Source: Jimgerdemannia flammicorona (taxonomy: Eukaryota; Mucoromycota; Endogonomycetes; Endogonales; Endogonaceae). From it: a stretch of 22,145 nucleotides of DNA. Position 1 is the first letter of the stretch; every line of letters begins with the position of its first letter. The notes under the pieces were generated by a model. That model had not been told where the DNA came from and did no database searches. It was given only the letters and a program-made list of their open reading frames with translations. Shown in pieces: positions 1 to 9,556 of this stretch. The stretch is from assembly GCA_003990745.1 (NCBI GenBank), contig RBNI01001503.1, forward strand, positions 1 to 22,145. The letters are read 5' to 3'. The position numbers and the translations under genes are program-made.

Positions 1-496
1 AAAAAAAAGAGAGTAGTAAAAATAAGTATAAAAGTCAGCATTGGTAACATAGAGGCAGTAGAAAGAGTTATCATTGCAAAGAGAAATGTGACAATGTCAA
101 CACTGCTAAAACTGATGAAAGTGGTATATTCTTCATATGTATAAGCAATACATATAGATTACAGTTTACTGCCAAATCCACCAAATCTATCAAATTAAGC
201 AATCTGTCATCAATGAATTTCAGTCAACTGCCAAATACTTTTCACTCAATAAAAAGTGACAATGATATCAGCACTACTAGCAGTAAATATGACCACAGAG
301 TGAGCAATTCTAGCTATATATCTAGCAAATGTGCCATAATGACAATAATGTCTAGTTAATAGATTCTAGAGCCATGCAATATATAAAGCCATACAGAGAA
401 TGATTCTCTACATATAAGCCTTTTTAACATCCTATATCTATCAAATTAGGAGTCAACAATATCATCTATACTCAAGAAAAGAGAAATATAGCTTAT
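1..496 (+). pseudogene. Ty1/copia copy A: gag C-terminus and aspartic protease remnant
   Basis: This is the 5' part of a copia polyprotein whose start lies outside the window. Around 65-110 a degraded CCHC knuckle can be traced (YHCKEK followed by NVNT), with the His and flanking Cys positions altered. At 356-373 the frame reads LIDSRA, matching the copia protease signature LIDSGA with Gly changed to Arg (GGA to AGA). It is followed by PYRE, FSTYKPF, PISIKLG and NNIIY, the usual order behind a copia protease active site. Stops in frame include a TAG just before LID, a TGA and a TAA. The retropepsin would mature Gag and Pol, but the altered active-site Gly and the stops mean this copy is dead. 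The frame breaks at a LINE insertion and the same element resumes after 2918. Confidence 0.72.
481..496 (+). repeat. 5' target-site duplication of LINE copy 1
   Basis: The 16 bases here recur at 1332-1347 with one mismatch: GAGAAATATAGC is identical in both, followed by TTAT here and ATAT there. The two copies bracket a sequence that ends in an A-run, as expected for target-primed reverse transcription. The 5' copy is preceded by AAGAAAA, a plausible annealing site for a poly(A) tail. Confidence 0.75.
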
Positions 497-1331
497 GGGG
501 TACTTTACTTATTGAGTTTGATATTGAGGATAGAGTGAAGTATCCACAGGAACTTAGTCAGGATCTTTAGCCTGGAAGTTGGCAAGTAGTGAGGATTGGC
601 AAGAAGTGGGATTGGGCAGGAGTCTGGACATGGAGTGCAGAAGTGCAAAGGTGGCTTTCTCCCAAGTTCTGAGTAGTATGGTAGTAGATGCTATAGAGAA
701 ATATCATTTTGAATTTTTATGCTGGATATCTAGTGAATGGTAGACTACTAGAATGTGAGGAGTACTATAATATAGAACAAGTTGGGGAATTTGTGCAGAC
801 TCCAGAACATTAGCTGGGAGAGTGTGAGATTCTGGGGGACTTTTAGATAGTAGTAGAGGACTGGCTGAGTGTGAAGAGGAGACCAGATGGGGAGAGAGAT
901 TGCTGGGAAGATTTGAGAACTAGGTTAGTGAGAGGTGTGGGAAACAAATGGCTCACTGTAGGATGGGTTTTAGCTATATGGGTGGGGCTAACTAGACATT
1001 GGCTCTTTGTTTTTGAGGAGGAATGACAGCTAAGTTTGCAGAAAAGATTGTTGAGATGGAAGGCATTGATAGATTTGCTGACAGAGTGGTGGGTTGGATG
1101 GAGTCCCCAGGGTGGGTATCACTATTATCTGGTGAAAGAAATTTATAAACAGAGTAGTGGGTAGGTGGAGGTGATTAATGACCTAGTAGTCTTTAATAGA
1201 AAGAGTATAGAGGAGGGGGGGCCCCTAGGGGAATTGAATAGGGGTGGGCTCTGTGTATTATATATTGGATAGATGGATGTTTTAATATAGGAAGGAGTCT
1301 AATAAACTATAAAAAAAAAAAAAAAAAAAAG
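497..1331 (+). mobile_element. LINE copy 1, 5'-truncated and heavily mutated
   Basis: This fragment carries only the C-terminal end of the LINE polyprotein and the 3' UTR. In one frame the segment near 650-690 reads WLSPKF, stop, VVW, matching the RLSPKLWVAWW segment of LINE copy 3 (minus strand, near 20600), with Trp codons turned into stops. Further on come NKWLTVGW, IWVGLT and HWLFVF, matching copies 2 and 3. The 3' UTR contains a GC-rich palindrome (GGCCCCTAGGGG near 1218) and ends in ACTATA plus an A-run at 1311-1330, the same terminus as the other copies. It is non-functional. TGG-to-TAG/TGA changes dominate the damage. It lies in the copia protease region. Confidence 0.8.
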
Positions 1332-1347
1332 GAGAAATATAGCATAT
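1332..1347 (+). repeat. 3' target-site duplication of LINE copy 1
   Basis: Partner of 481-496 with one mismatch. Its last base directly abuts the TGT start of the solo gypsy LTR. Its last four bases (ATAT) also recur directly after that LTR, so they may double as the LTR's own target duplication. Confidence 0.72.
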
Positions 1348-1845
1348 TGTTACATAGTGGTTGCTAAGTTCTTCAAATATATCAGATTCTCTTCAAGGTA
1401 TATCTTTTAGACTAACCACAAGTTTGTTATAAGCAAGTTCTTATTGAAGCACCTTCTCAAGGTCTTATAGTCCTCAAACTTCTTATCTTTAAACTGTCTT
1501 GTTATCTCTTAGATTTCTCTGCAAGAAATTGAGGGTAAGTAAACTTGACTGACTTTATTTTGAAGGAAATAAGAGGGGTATTTATACAAAATACTATTCA
1601 ATGATTGCTAAGATAGAAAGCTAAATATAAATTCCAATAACCAAATAAAATTCTGAAATACAGAAAACTACCAAGTTCCAGTATTGGTACAGATAGTTGC
1701 ACAGATTCAGGATGCTGGTATAATTTCAGTGATACAGGAAAAGGGTGCTAGAATAATTCTGAGTTACACAAGGTCAGAATACTAGTGGAGGAATTAACTA
1801 TTACACAGAAAAAGGATACTAGCAGAATTCTATATTATCAAGAAC

Positions 1846-2665
1846 TTAGAGCAGAATATTCAGGACCATGGGGGCTTCATCCTTATCATCAATGAAGGAG
1901 ATAAAATCCATGAACGTTTCATCATCACATAGGTTACGCATTTCACATATGACATGTGAGATAACGTCATTGCTGATAACATCATCACATTTGGCAGTAG
2001 CAGGGAGAGTAAGGAGATCTGGGGCTCTTCAGTCTATGAGGTTCTCTTCCACAAAATAAGAGACAAATGTGGGGTCTTGGGGAGGTCTAATCTGGATGCT
2101 TAGGCTTTGGAATACTGAGATCAATCCTTATAGGAATTGATCTGGATTGTTCTAAAGGATGTAATACTAGAAGTCTTCTACTTCATTACTATTGAGAGTG
2201 ATAGTGGACTGGTCTTCTGTAGCCACCATAGCTTCTAGTGCATTGATATGATGGGCTGGCAGATTCCTGAAGTCTGAGACTCTGATATACTCTAAGTTGG
2301 GGATTGACTATGGTGTATGCCTGAAGATCTGATAAATCTTCTTAGCTGTCCTTATTTTATATATATTTATGGGAGTGGCATCTTGCAGCTCTTGAGGACT
2401 GGCTTGAGGAAATTCCTAGTAGAGGAGGTTTCCTATTTCATTTTCTTATATACCATATCTGAAGGTATTTAGTAGCAATAGTGATTCTTGTTTCCATCTT
2501 ATAGCAGTAGAGAATATATTGATAAAGGTCACTAGTATCCAGATTGACACTAGGAGTCCTCATGATGTAGGTCTTTATAGCTCTTCAGATGTCTTAGAAT
2601 ATTCTTTCCTAGACTGAGGGGCCTTAGTAGTTCCTGGACCTTGAGGTTCGGTGAGTGGCAGGTAT
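1846..2665 (-). pseudogene. LTR-resident reading frame, degraded copy in the solo LTR
   Basis: This is the homologue of the frames at 9641-10465 and 16993-17823. Shared words include RTPSVNL, FVEENLID, RAPDLL and the C-terminal NILL before TAA. The start codon position reads ATA. There are many stops at former CAG/CAA/CGA/TGG codons, for example LID-stop-RAPD where the others have LIDWRAPD. Compared with the other copies it shows whole-codon gains and losses: three extra residues after RAPDLL, three fewer before FMD, and about five fewer after ISF. One shift of about 4 nt near 2440-2455 breaks the frame. Function is unknown. The pattern suggests a protein-coding ancestor. Confidence 0.6.
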
Positions 2666-2741
2666 TTTGTTTATAGTAAGTCTTTTGAACTATTTCTATG
2701 GACTTTGTTTGGATTGCTGCTATTGCAGTTTCTTGATCCTT

Positions 2742-2749
2742 CTTTTATA
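2742..2749 (-). promoter_or_regulatory. TATA box of the solo LTR
   Basis: TATAAAAG on the minus strand, conserved at the same relative place in all three gypsy LTR copies and about 80 nt upstream of the LTR reading frame's start position. It is the likely core promoter element of the family. Confidence 0.5.
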
Positions 2750-2918
2750 TTTCTCAAGATGTCTGTCTTATAGTCATAATGACTCACAGTTAGTCATCAT
2801 TGCTCATTTTGTAGCCTGGGTGAGTCATGCCATATGATCTTCTTGTACTTCAATCTAGTGGCTTGCAAGGAAAGGCTGCCTCCCATACTGATGTCATTAT
2901 TCTGATTTTACTGTTACA

Positions 2919-3330
2919 ATATATACATCTCTAAGGCAATATTGTCAAACCCACTAGCACCTTTACTATATATCTCAGAAATTAGCAAGAACCTCTTTTC
3001 AATGTGAAAAATAATGTCCTGCAGCAATAAGGAAATACATATATATTCAAAGGGTGCAATAATATATGTTTCCTATGACAATAAGCTAATGATAGCTTTG
3101 AAACTTAGCAATCTTTATACAATCAATAGAATACTGAATAGTATGAAAGCCTCCACATATACAACAACTATGTCTGATATATTCAATATATAGCATTAAT
3201 ACTTAGGACATATCAGCAAGATGAGTATTTAATATATAATAAGGAGTAAATCTGTCAGCAAATTTCTACTGAATATACATCTCAGAAACAATTTTTTCTT
3301 CAAGGATTATATGACAAATAAGACATCCCA
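2919..3330 (+). pseudogene. Ty1/copia copy A: post-protease and GAG pre-integrase segment
   Basis: Copia coding resumes directly after the solo LTR. At about 2957-3004 the frame reads LYISEISKNLFSM, matching the copia consensus VLYVPxLxxNLLS. YDNKLMIALKLSNLYTINR follows. At 3191-3230 it reads H-stop-YLGHISKMSI, the GAG pre-integrase signature (WHxRLGHxS), which in active elements precedes the integrase zinc-binding site. Two stops sit inside that signature. This segment links the protease remnant at the window start to the integrase at 3390, so 1-496 and 2919 onward are one element. Dead copy. Confidence 0.72.
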
Positions 3331-3378
3331 GCAATAATTTGAGAAATAGTTAAAGTGTATATTCAGGATTCTCAATCT

Positions 3379-3398
3379 TATATATATATATATATATA
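3379..3398. repeat. (TA)n microsatellite
   Basis: A pure TA run of about 10 units inside the degraded copia integrase region. No function is inferred. Confidence 0.9.
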
Positions 3399-4070
3399 CT
3401 GATATATACACCATCTCACTCTGAGAAGAAATATTTCATTATATTCATTAAAGATTATATATATAAGATATATGTATACTTTTTATTAGTAAAGAGTGAA
3501 ACACTGGAGAAATTGAATTCAAAGCATTTACTGAGAATGAAACAAAATATAGAATATATACTATATGTCAGATAATAGATGTAAATACATCAATAATACA
3601 TTCAGGTAATTCCTGAAAAAATATAGTATATAACAACAAATGATAGCTCTCTATATGCTTTAGTAAAATGGTATAACTGAGCAATTTAACTTTATAGTCA
3701 TAGAAATAGCCATATAATAATTAATGCAGGAGAATGGGGATACTTCTATTGGGTCAAAGCAATCAATATAGCAATATATTTATGTAATCAGTATTTTTCT
3801 CAAGTACTAAGCAAAGAAGCTAGTAACATCAACAAATATAAAAATGATGATCTTACTCCTGAAGAATTAGGGAGTGAAAATAAGCCCAAAATATTACATA
3901 TATATATATTCAGTTGCAAGGTATATGCTCTTAATAAGAGAAATGCCAATTGTATAAATTCAAGCCAAAAGCTGGTAAATATATATTTTTTAGATATTCT
4001 AGTATCAGAAAGATATATAGACTCCAAGATCCACATAAGTAGTATATCATCATTTTGTGTAATAAACAAT
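3390..4070 (+). pseudogene. Ty1/copia copy A: integrase
   Basis: Integrase would insert element cDNA into the genome. The frame reads TDIYT (copia TDICGP) with the first catalytic Asp at 3401-3403. It then runs KKYFIIF, IYVYF and KSETLEK, and SDNR with the second Asp at 3571-3573. The NGITEQ block has Glu at 3679-3681. The second Asp and the Glu are 36 codons apart, the D(35)E spacing of the family. Further on are WVKAINIAIYL, TPEELGSENKP and CKVYALNKR, the usual copia integrase C-terminal landmarks. Several stops (for example two between LYML and NG) and small frame changes make it inactive. A hypothetical reading frame on the opposite strand here is a shadow. Confidence 0.78.
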
Positions 4071-4560
4071 TCAGAGAAAAAGAAAATGAAGAATTCTATA
4101 TAGATGTACTAGTACATATATCTATATCTATATCTATATCCTAGCTAGCATAAGTACAATAACTATCATCAACCTCTTCAATAGTCAATTGAAATTATTT
4201 TAACTACTATATATATCTGAGCTAAAGCTAAGAATAATAGAGATCAAGAATGAAGCTGATAGTGAATCTAATACTAAGGAATCCTCTATGAAGAATGAGT
4301 AAAAGTGTTCCAATGTTTACTGAGAAACTCATTCGGAATTAAGAAGTTATTGGGATATACTAGCAAGCTCTAGATAGTAGTAATGTTAAGACTATGTGAG
4401 CTATGCCAAAGTATATAAATATATATATATATATAGCAACATCTGATAAGCCAAATACATATAATGAAGTTATATAATCTCTGGAGAATAAAAAATAAGA
4501 ATGCATAATAAATAAGGAATATAATTTACTTATGAGAAATAGCATGTAAAACCTCATACT
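4071..4560 (+). pseudogene. Ty1/copia copy A: integrase-RT linker
   Basis: Poorly conserved, strongly AT-rich connector between the integrase and the RT. Toward its end (about 4510-4560) the frame reads EYNLLMRNSM-stop-NL, matching the copia block EYxSLxxNxTWxLV that precedes RT, with the Trp codon now a stop. A hexamer tandem (ATATCT, about four units, 4117-4140) and a TA tract near 4420-4436 lie within it. Nothing else is recognisable. Confidence 0.5.
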
Positions 4561-5240
4561 TCTTTCACAAAATTGCCAAATAATTGGATCAAAGAGTATT
4601 TATAGAATTAATCATAAAGGTAATAGAAGCATAGAGCAATATAAAGTTTATTTTATTACTAAGTGTTATTCACATAATTTGGTATAGATCATGAGAAGAT
4701 ATTTTCACCAGTATTCAAGCTTACTTCACTTAGAATACTCCTTGCAATTGATGCACTATATCATCTGGAAATCTATCAAATTGATGTCAAAACAGCATTC
4801 CTAAACAGTGATATAGATACCAAACTATATATTCATCAACTGCAAGGATATGAAAAAAGTGAGCTTATATGCAAACTATATAAGAGACTATATAGCATCA
4901 AGCAAGCAGTATAACGGTGGAATAAAAGAATTGATAAACATCTTCTTGATGATAAGTTCACCTATTACAAAGCAGATAATTGTATATATATCCAGTACTA
5001 TGATGATAACAGTATAGTCTTCATCAGCATCTGGATTAACAATATAATCATTATTGCCAGCAAGAATAAGCTTAACAGAGTTAAAAAAGATCTATACTGA
5101 GAGTTCAAGATAACAGATATGGGTGATACATCATTCCTTTTAGAGATATCTATCATATATAATAGAAATATATATACTATACTTCTCTCACAAGTGATGT
5201 ATGCTCAAACAATCCTCAAATATTTCAATATAAATTAATA
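4561..5240 (+). pseudogene. Ty1/copia copy A: reverse transcriptase
   Basis: The RT would copy element RNA into cDNA inside virus-like particles. Landmarks in order: IIGSK, YRINHKGN, SIEQYK, GIDHEKIFSPVF (4681-4716), QIDVKTAFLN with a catalytic Asp at 4783-4785, KLYIHQLQGYE, CKLYKRLYSIKQAV, then a stop where PRQW is expected. The catalytic box at 5032-5043 reads WINN. The homologous box of copy B reads stop-VND, so the family probably had WVDD, and here both Asp codons have become Asn (GA to AA). FKITDMGDTSFLLEISI, LLSQVMYAQTILKYF and PVSTPID follow. The missing catalytic Asp pair makes it inactive, apart from the stops. Confidence 0.85.
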
Positions 5241-5945
5241 TAAACCTGTCAGCACTCCTATAGATACTTCTATATAGTTAAGGAAGCTAGATACTACCCC
5301 CAAGGATGATGACAATATATCAGTTAAAAATAGTATCAAAGATATACTGTATCAGTAAGTGGTCAGTTTCCTTATGCTAGAAATAATGCCCAATATATTA
5401 TATACTGTAAATTAGATATCACAATATTTCTCCTACCATGATAATTCACATTAGAGTACTGTCAAGAGAATATTTAGATATCTTAAGGATATAGCATACT
5501 ATATGCTCATATTGGATAACAGCAATAGCAGAAGTAATAAGAATAGTATTTGGCTATCTGGTATATATATATAATGCAGATTGGGCAGGTGATCTTGATG
5601 ACTGCTGATCTATGGCTGGGTACCTCTTTCATATTGGTGAAAATTATGAAGGGTCTGTTATCTCATAACAAATATATAAGCAATCAGTTCCTTTCTAATA
5701 AAAATCAACATGTAAGCAATCATCTGTGATAACATCATCAATATAGGTAGAGTATTAGGTATTATTATTGATAATAAAGAAAGTCATTCGACTCTGCAAA
5801 CTGTTAAAAGAACTTAGATTTGCTAAAAAACAGAGCACTATACTATATCAAGATTATCAGTCTATGATTATACTTGTCAAGAATCTGGTACATTATAGTA
5901 GAATGTAACATATCAATATACAACATCATTTTGTTTATAAATGTA
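5241..5945 (+). pseudogene. Ty1/copia copy A: RT-RNase H connection and RNase H
   Basis: RNase H would remove the RNA strand of the RNA/DNA hybrid. The connection reads STVKRIFRYLKDIAYY, matching copia TVKRIxRYLKGT. RNase H begins at about 5570 with YNADWAGDLDDC, stop, SMAGYLFHIGEN (copia SDADWAGDxxxRRSTSGYLF). It continues VEY, IIKKVIRLCKLLKELRF, STILYQDYQS and HINIQHHF, the remaining copia RNase H blocks. The expected first Asp is present in the ADWAG block. Stops and at least one frame change between blocks make it non-coding today. Confidence 0.78.
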
Positions 5946-6419
5946 TAGAAAACAGTGCTATATACTTGGAATATATCTCATAGAGTACATGATTGCTAAT
6001 TTACTTACCAAAGCTCTTCCAAAACCAAAGTTCAATCTATGCATTAATAGAATAGGTCTTTCAAGTAATATATCAGTTTAGCAGTTAATTATAGAATACT
6101 TTTTAGGCCCTAAAAAGTCTCTCTTACTATATTAGTATTATTCTTATATTATTTATATCTACATCTTACATTCTTATCATATCTCCTATCTATGAGTGGA
6201 TTTTGTAAGTATTTTGAGTATTATGGAATATTTTTTGACCTGCAAAAATTTCTAGATTAGGATTTTATAATAGTAATTTAGATTATATATAGTTCTAGTT
6301 TTGCATATATTATGTATTGCTTTTTTTTTTTTACTCTAGTTTGTATTCTTTTTTTTTTTTTTTTTTTACTCTAGTTTGTATTTTTTTTTTTTTAGTTTTT
6401 ATATCTCATTGAGCAGAAG
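5946..6419 (+). other. Ty1/copia copy A: polyprotein end, 3' untranslated region and PPT
   Basis: The polyprotein ends with IEYMIANLLTKALPKPKF (to about 6036), the copia C-terminal signature EDMIADLLTKALP. About 350 nt of T-rich non-coding sequence follow, including a duplicated unit with ACTCTAGTTTGTA. GAGCAGAAG at 6411-6419 lies directly before the LTR start and is the likely polypurine tract that primes plus-strand synthesis. The same block with only transitions and one transversion occurs at 18080-18089 before the LTR of copy B. Confidence 0.65.
6320..6393 (+). repeat. T-rich tandem repeat in the copia 3' region
   Basis: The 13-base word ACTCTAGTTTGTA occurs at 6333-6345 and 6368-6380, 35 nt apart, separated and flanked by runs of 12 or more T. 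This looks like slippage or tandem duplication. A T-rich or U-rich role in transcript ends is conceivable but not shown. Confidence 0.7.
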
Positions 6420-6550
6420 TGTTGGGATGGCAACTCAATATATCAATATATAACTTATGCTATTCTATCAGATTTATATTATTTATTAGTAATGTGTGAA
6501 ATTCTATAATCTATACAACTTTAATAAAGTGCCTCTCTTTTTACAATACT
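6420..6550 (+). repeat. Ty1/copia LTR between copies A and B
   Basis: It starts TGTTGGGAT directly after a polypurine tract. The block around the start matches the LTR start at 18090 nearly base for base, allowing transitions, and both are followed by GCAACTYAATATAT. The right boundary is uncertain: TTTTTACA at 6538-6545 is a reasonable end, but the sequence from about 6475 also resembles the integrase region of copy A. It is the 3' LTR of copy A and possibly shared as the left border of copy B. No target duplication can be assigned. Confidence 0.55.
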
Positions 6551-7474
6551 AATACTCTATGATAGCTCTCTATATATCTCAGCAGAATAGTATAGCCAAA
6601 TACTTTAACCAATCTATAGTAGAGATGGCTTGAATAATAATTAATATAGCTAGCTTACTCTACTCTTTTTGAGCTAAAGTGGTAAATATAGTATTTCTCA
6701 AGCTCTAAGTAAGTATTCTGACAGATCTGGCAATAATTAGCAATCTAGAAATAATGCTGATCTTACCTTTGAAGAATTGTAAAGTAGATCTCAGTTTAAT
6801 ATTTTGTATTTATAAATATTTGGAAATAAGGCTTATATCTTATATAATGATAATAATAGAAGAAAATTTGAGCCTAAGGTAGATAAGTATATATTCCTTA
6901 AATATATATAATTAGTAGTATACAGAGTGTAAAATCTGCAAAAATGCTGTATAGTTATCCTTTATAATATTCAATTTAAGGAGACTAAGTAGAAAATTTA
7001 CATGGAAATTTCTATCTCTATTAACCTAATGGTATAGCTAGTAACATCTATACTAACTTTAAATATAAATAGAATAATACCTATACTAGTACCAGTATAA
7101 CTTATATATGCCAATGAGGCTATTAGAGCCAAGAATTATAGAAATCATAAATGAGGACAATGATGAGGATACCTCTCTAAAAGATAAGATAAAATACAGA
7201 TCTGGGCTATAAAATAAATAAAGTGAATTTAGGAGGTTATTGGAATCTGAAGACATCTTATGCAATAGCAAATATTATATGAACTATATCTGTAAGTATA
7301 CCTATATTTCAATGAATTTTAAACTAGCAAACAATGACAAAGTTATATATTTTAATGATAAAAAGAATTAGAAAAAGACTATGAATGAGGAGTATAGTTC
7401 ACTTATCAAAAATGACACATGGAATTTGGTCTCTCTCTTAGAAAATCAACAATCTTTAGAATCTTACTAAGTAT
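6551..7474 (+). pseudogene. Ty1/copia copy B: truncated integrase and linker
   Basis: Copy B begins inside integrase. ALYISQQNSIAKYFNQSIVEMA (about 6567-6632) matches the copia block TPQQNGxAERxNRxIxEMA, with Gly, Glu and Arg positions altered. NADLTFEEL and GNKAYILYN follow, then KVDKYIFL, as in copy A. Gag, protease and the front of integrase are missing. At about 7390-7440 YSSLIKNDTWNLVSL matches the pre-RT block with the Trp intact, unlike copy A. AT-rich sequence with many stops lies between. Whether the missing front was lost by deletion or by recombination with the adjoining LTR cannot be told. Confidence 0.65.
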
Positions 7475-8200
7475 ATAAAATCAAACATAATAGTCATAGT
7501 AATATAGAATAGTATAGGGCTCAATTTATAGTAAAGAGATATTCTCAAAGATATGATATAGACTACAATGAGACCTTTTTCCCAGTATTTAAGTATACTT
7601 CACTTAGAATACTTTTTATAATTGGAGCCAAATATGACTTTAAAATCTACCAAATAGATGTTAAGATAGTCTTCTTGAACAGTGATGTAGATTTAGAGCT
7701 ATATATCTATGAACTATAAGAATATGAACTATATAATAATGAAAATAAGCTCATATATAAATTATATAAAGGTCTCTATGATATCAAACAAGTAGCAAGG
7801 CTGTGAAACTGAAAAATTGACTAATATCTCTTATATAATATATAGATTTAAGTATTTTGAAGCTAATCTATGTATATATATCTGATATATATCCTCAGGA
7901 ATAATAGATCTAGAAATTTGAGTTAATGATATCATTTTGATTAGAATGGTAAGTGAGATCAATGATATAAAGGTGATACTATACCAAGAATTCAAGATGA
8001 TAGTTATGAGTAATATGTCCTATCTTCTTAGAATATTAATTATGTATAATAGATACAAATGTACTATATATCTATCATAAGTTACATATATTTAGACTAT
8101 ACTTGAACAATTTGGAATAAGTAAATCCAAATTAATTAAAACCTCTATAGAGATATCTGTAAGGCTAAAGAAGTTTAGAAATACCATATCAGAAGATAAT
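7475..8200 (+). pseudogene. Ty1/copia copy B: reverse transcriptase
   Basis: Second copia RT of the window, homologous to 4561-5240. The frame reads YKIKHNSHSNIE, FIVKRYSQRYDIDYNETFFPVFK (about 7475-7590), IYQIDVKIVFLNSDVD and LIYKLYKGLYDIKQVA. The catalytic box at 7919-7930 reads stop-VND: a TGA where copy A has Trp, and Asn for the first catalytic Asp. FKMIVMSNMSYLL and SVRLKKFRN further on are weaker matches. It carries more stops than copy A and is dead. Because both copies show Trp or a TGG-derived stop at the first box position, a WVDD box (instead of the usual YVDD) is a likely trait of this family. Confidence 0.78.
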
Positions 8201-8840
8201 AACAACCCCTATTGGGAAGCTGTAGGATTCCTCATATATCTTATACTTAGAATGAGATCTAATATTTCATAAATAGTCAGCAAAGTGGTGCAATACTCAT
8301 TCTGCTATAGCAATTTACATTGGATAGTAATTAAGTATATTTTCAGATATATTAAAGATATAGCACACTATATATTATATTTAAGTAACAACAGATCAAG
8401 TGAGAATACTGTAAGATTAACTAGTATATGTGATACCAATTGGGTCAGTAATCTGAATAACAGATGGTCAATGACTAGATACCTGACATTTTATAGCAAA
8501 TATATAAGCAATCTTCAGTAATAATATCATCAATACTAGTAGAGTACCAAGTGCTGTCTATGGCAATAAAGAGAGTTATATGGCTTTAAAAGAGTTAGAA
8601 TATAAACAATAGCACTCTATACTATTCTAATAAGACAATAGGCTATGATTACTATGGCAAAAAACTCTATATATTTTATAAGAATTAAGCATATTAATAT
8701 ATAATCTTATTTATATAGAAATGTGTAAAAAATGATACTATATATATCTCAAATATATCTCAACAGAGTATATGATGGTAGATTTATTAACTAAAGTCCT
8801 TCTAAAGACAAAGTTTGACTTATACTATAAGGAATAGAAC
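8201..8840 (+). pseudogene. Ty1/copia copy B: RNase H and polyprotein end
   Basis: An open stretch at 8285-8521 reads LHWIVIKYIFRYIKDIAHYILYLS and then CDTNWVSNLNNRWSMTRYLTF, the copia VKRIxRYLKGT and SDADWAGDxxxRRSTSGYL blocks, with the Asp before Trp replaced by Asn. After stops and frame changes, STEYMMVDLLTKVL (about 8762-8805) marks the polyprotein C-terminus (TEDMIADLLTKAL). RNase H function would be lost through the Asp-to-Asn change and the breaks. Confidence 0.7.
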
Positions 8841-9174
8841 TTACAGACAATTCTATACTAGTAAGCAACAATTCTATACCAGTGAGTAATAAGTAATAAC
8901 AACAATACTAGATATAATAAGAAGTTTTTAAAGTATACAAAATCCTCTCACTATATATTGCATATATCTCTCTAATATTGCTTATATCACTTTATTTGTA
9001 AATGGATCTGAATTTATATTATTGATCTTTTAATAATATTGCTCAGGATTTCCATTTTTCACTACTCTATTGATCTATTTTTATACTTATAATAGGAAAT
9101 TTGAAACCTTTTTGTCATTTCAATAGTATTCTATAGGTCATATTTAGTTTACTCAATTAATTAGTTTTATTTAT
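8841..9174 (+). other. Ty1/copia copy B: 3' untranslated region, left part
   Basis: AT-rich non-coding sequence after the polyprotein end, comparable in place and length with 6060-6400 of copy A. It stops at the gypsy LTR. The missing right end of the region and the LTR are found on the far side of the gypsy element at 18057-18248. No other feature is seen. Confidence 0.5.
9171..9174 (+). repeat. Probable target duplication of the gypsy element, left
   Basis: TTAT here matches TTAT at 18057-18060, flanking TGT-type LTR termini. It is short and in AT-rich DNA, so it only supports the boundaries and cannot prove them. Confidence 0.45.
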
Positions 9175-9382
9175 TTTCATGTAGTGGTCGCTGAGTCCTT
9201 CAAATATGCCAGATTCTCTTCAAGGTGAATCTCTTAGACTAACTCAAGTTTGTTATGAGCAAGTTCTTATTGGAGTGCCTTCCCAAGGTCTTATAATCCT
9301 CAAACTTCTTATCTTTAAACTGTCTTGTTATCTCTTAGATTGCTTGCAAGGAAGTGTGTATATTACACTGAGAGGAACTGAC

Positions 9383-9388
9383 TTTATT
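9383..9388 (-). promoter_or_regulatory. Putative poly(A) signal in the 3' LTR
   Basis: AATAAA on the minus strand, about 250 nt after the stop of the LTR reading frame and 200 nt before the LTR end. The same motif is kept in the 5' LTR (TTTATT on +, near 16735). It is consistent with RNA 3'-end formation inside the LTR. Confidence 0.4.
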
Positions 9389-9556
9389 TCTGAGGAAATA
9401 AGAGAAGTATTTATATAAAATATAATTCAATATTACTAAGATATAAAGCTAAACATAAATTCCAATAACTAAAATAAAATTCCAGGACAGGAAAAACTGC
9501 TAAGTTCCAGGGTTGGTACTGATGATTGTACAGGTTCAGGATACTGGTATAATTCG

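Larger units (their letters stand above)
1348..2918 (-). mobile_element. Solo Ty3/gypsy LTR
   Basis: This sequence aligns along its whole length with the two LTRs of the gypsy element at 9175-10707 and 16527-18056, and no internal gypsy sequence adjoins it. It begins TGT and ends ACA. ATAT occurs on both sides (1344-1347 and 2919-2922), fitting a 4-bp target duplication, though the flanks are AT-rich. Solo LTRs usually arise by recombination between the two LTRs of one element. A TATA box (CTTTTATA on +, 2742-2749), a degraded 820-nt reading frame (1846-2665) and more C-to-T/G-to-A damage than the other two copies are visible. It interrupts copia copy A. Confidence 0.85.

Noticed and set aside
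1..20. A-run at the window start as a LINE tail
   Set aside because: It is only about 8 A followed by copia-like coding sequence (Lys/Glu/Ser codons), with no TGACTATA-type LINE terminus.
3480..3700. Possible 5' LTR and primer-binding site of copia copy A (similar to 6475-6600)
   Set aside because: Translation shows copia integrase here (SDNR, NGITEQ, with D(35)E spacing), so the similarity to 6475-6600 is better explained by homologous coding sequence.
3379..4436. CRISPR-like or origin-like function for the short AT repeats
   Set aside because: They are simple TA or ATATCT microsatellites without spacers or conserved units.
3800..4557. Short minus-strand frames rich in Leu/Ile/Tyr
   Set aside because: AT-rich shadows of the degraded copia integrase and linker on +.
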